In this document: positions 29,638-30,556 of the stretch, piece by piece
Numbering within the stretch: position 1 is the stretch's first letter
Layout of the letters: every line of letters begins with the position of its first letter
Assembly (NCBI GenBank): GCA_905221605.1
Contig: CAJNDS010001168.1
Location: 1-30,556, forward strand
Source of the DNA: Symbiodinium natans
Lineage: Eukaryota > Sar > Dinophyceae > Suessiales > Symbiodiniaceae
DNA: 30,556 nucleotides
Reading direction: 5' to 3'
Made by a program: the position numbers and the translations under genes
The notes under the pieces: generated by a model
What the model was told of the DNA's origin: nothing
Databases searched by the model: none
The model's input: the letters and a program-made list of their open reading frames with translations, nothing else

Positions 29638-30162
29638 TTACATCGAGGCTGTGCTGGATGCGCTGCTACTGCTACCGCTAGTCTTCGCACGCTCGGCCCG
29701 AGACCTCTTTCTCGTCTTCAGCTGTGCCATCCAACTGCCCACCAGGTTATAGTGCGGCGCAGGCGCTCCGTCCGGGCCCGTCTGATATGTGAGCAACAAC
29801 TTGCAAACAATGGGTCCTTCGCCAAAGAGCACGTCATACTCGGTGTCGAGCCCATCGACAGTCACATGCACGGAGCCTCCCAACCACTCTGCCACGTAAT
29901 GCAGGATGGCTCCCTCAGGCAAGCTGCTCGATGTGAGCTGGTCGACGACATCATACCTGCCATCGTGGACGGCCCTGTCGGCTACGATAGCACGGAGTCT
30001 GGCACATGCCGTAGCGAGTTCACGGTCCTCGCGCTGGGAGCGCAGAAACCCGAACCCATCTTGACTGAGACTCCGGAGACGATCCACATCACGGGCGGCC
30101 ACAGCGCAGGCAAAGAGACAATGGCCGTCTGCGGGCACGTTGAGCACCTCGCCCGAAGCCAT
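29638..30162 (-). CDS. OTU-family cysteine protease (deubiquitinase-like)
   Basis: OTU proteases remove ubiquitin or related modifiers. The start motif VPADGHCLFACAV matches the OTU signature, with catalytic Asp and Cys in DGHC (12 and 15 residues from the chosen ATG at 30162). The closing motif HYNLVGS supplies the catalytic His (residue 137). The ~125-residue spacing between Cys and His fits an OTU domain. After it comes a short basic, Ser-rich tail (KTRKRSRAERAKTSGSSSS). The frame is open upstream to another ATG at 30474, giving 278 residues, but those first 104 residues are Cys/Pro-rich without domain character and may be 5' UTR or an additional exon; MASGEVLNVPADGHC is a sensible start. 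The gene is the first of the same-strand series here. It could serve ubiquitin turnover or belong to a mobile element, since OTU domains occur in some transposons and viruses; nothing here decides. Confidence 0.85.
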   Translation of the reverse strand: MASGEVLNVPADGHCLFACAVAARDVDRLRSLSQDGFGFLRSQREDRELATACARLRAIVADRAVHDGRYDVVDQLTSSSLPEGAILHYVAEWLGGSVHVTVDGLDTEYDVLFGEGPIVCKLLLTYQTGPDGAPAPHYNLVGSWMAQLKTRKRSRAERAKTSGSSSSASSTASM

Positions 30163-30474
30163 CGCTGGAGCTCCTCGAAAGCCGCGCCGCTGCACTTCCT
30201 GAGGCGTTGCCGGCACGCCTGTGGAGACTACGTCGTTGATTTGCACTGACGAACACTGCGTGCCGGGGTGCCTGCAGGGCTCACAAGCAGCTGCAAGGAA
30301 ACGCCTGCAGTCTGCTGGCCTAGAACTGCACCAGGAGAATGGAGAAGGCGGGGTCTCTACGCTCCTGGTGACGTGTTGCACACCAGCACACCTAGCTTCA
30401 GGCATTAATTGGAGGAAAGAAGAGGTCCCGTGCGTGGAGGCACACTCTTCGGCGCCGAAGTTCATCCTGGTCAT

Positions 30475-30556
30475 TGTGCTGCGCAGACGTGCAACTGTCT
30501 CTGAACAGCGAATCTCTGCATAAGCCCTGACCTCAGTGCAGCGATTCTACGCTCCA
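30475..30556. other. Window end, nothing recognised
   Basis: 82 bp upstream of the longest OTU reading frame. No promoter or spliced-leader-like motif seen. Confidence 0.4.

Noticed and set aside
18000-30556. Dinoflagellate spliced-leader relics upstream of the genes
   Set aside because: I looked for the conserved end of the leader in both orientations and saw no convincing match; isolated TTTGGCTCAA in the satellite (about 13381) is part of the 93-bp repeat.

Overview
The window looks like nuclear DNA of a eukaryotic microalga, most likely a dinoflagellate or close relative (inference, moderate confidence). It carries three internal blocks of the telomere repeat CCCTAAA/TTTAGGG. All supportable genes lie on one strand. 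One protein has the GKGKG/Trp-rich start common in dinoflagellate predicted proteins, and a putative short intron ends in AG followed by G. There is no prokaryotic gene organisation.

Left part (1-18041): a complex satellite, probably subtelomeric, without convincing genes. Five repeat families alternate: a 267-bp unit, a 50-bp unit built of overlapping palindromes, a ~93-bp GGTACC-containing unit, an 11-bp purine-rich minisatellite, and a degenerate CCCCCGGG/CAAAACCTCC array. They are arranged in a higher-order repeat present three times (anchor points 3491, 8236 and 14112, so spacings of 4745 and 5876 bp). Each copy ends in a ~300-bp spacer, a (CCCTAAA)n tract (4936-5009, 9625-9818, 15499-15691) and a ~205-bp palindrome-rich segment, after which the 267-bp satellite resumes.

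Right part (18042-30556): GC-richer DNA with a short minisatellite at the border, then genes all on the minus strand. In transcription order these are an OTU-type cysteine protease (30162-29638), a Lys/Gly/Trp-rich charged protein (27585-26446), a cysteine-rich, basic protein with an apparent frameshift (25296-24587), and a Helitron-type Rep-helicase transposase (23221-18628). The transposase is read as two ORFs, but a 76-nt GT-AG intron would join them into one 1505-residue protein and place a second tyrosine four residues after the first, the Helitron spacing. Its N-terminus carries an ASCH-like (PUA fold) domain and a CxxC/CxxC zinc-binding motif ahead of the HUH nuclease.

A bulged GC-rich hairpin lies just 3' of the stop codon of all four genes, in the same orientation, with compensatory changes in its outer stem. 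It may be a shared 3'-end RNA signal or the end of a mobile element family. Two diverged copies of a ~350-450-bp segment flank the cysteine-rich gene. The long stretches 23267-24134 and 27586-29539 hold nothing I can identify.
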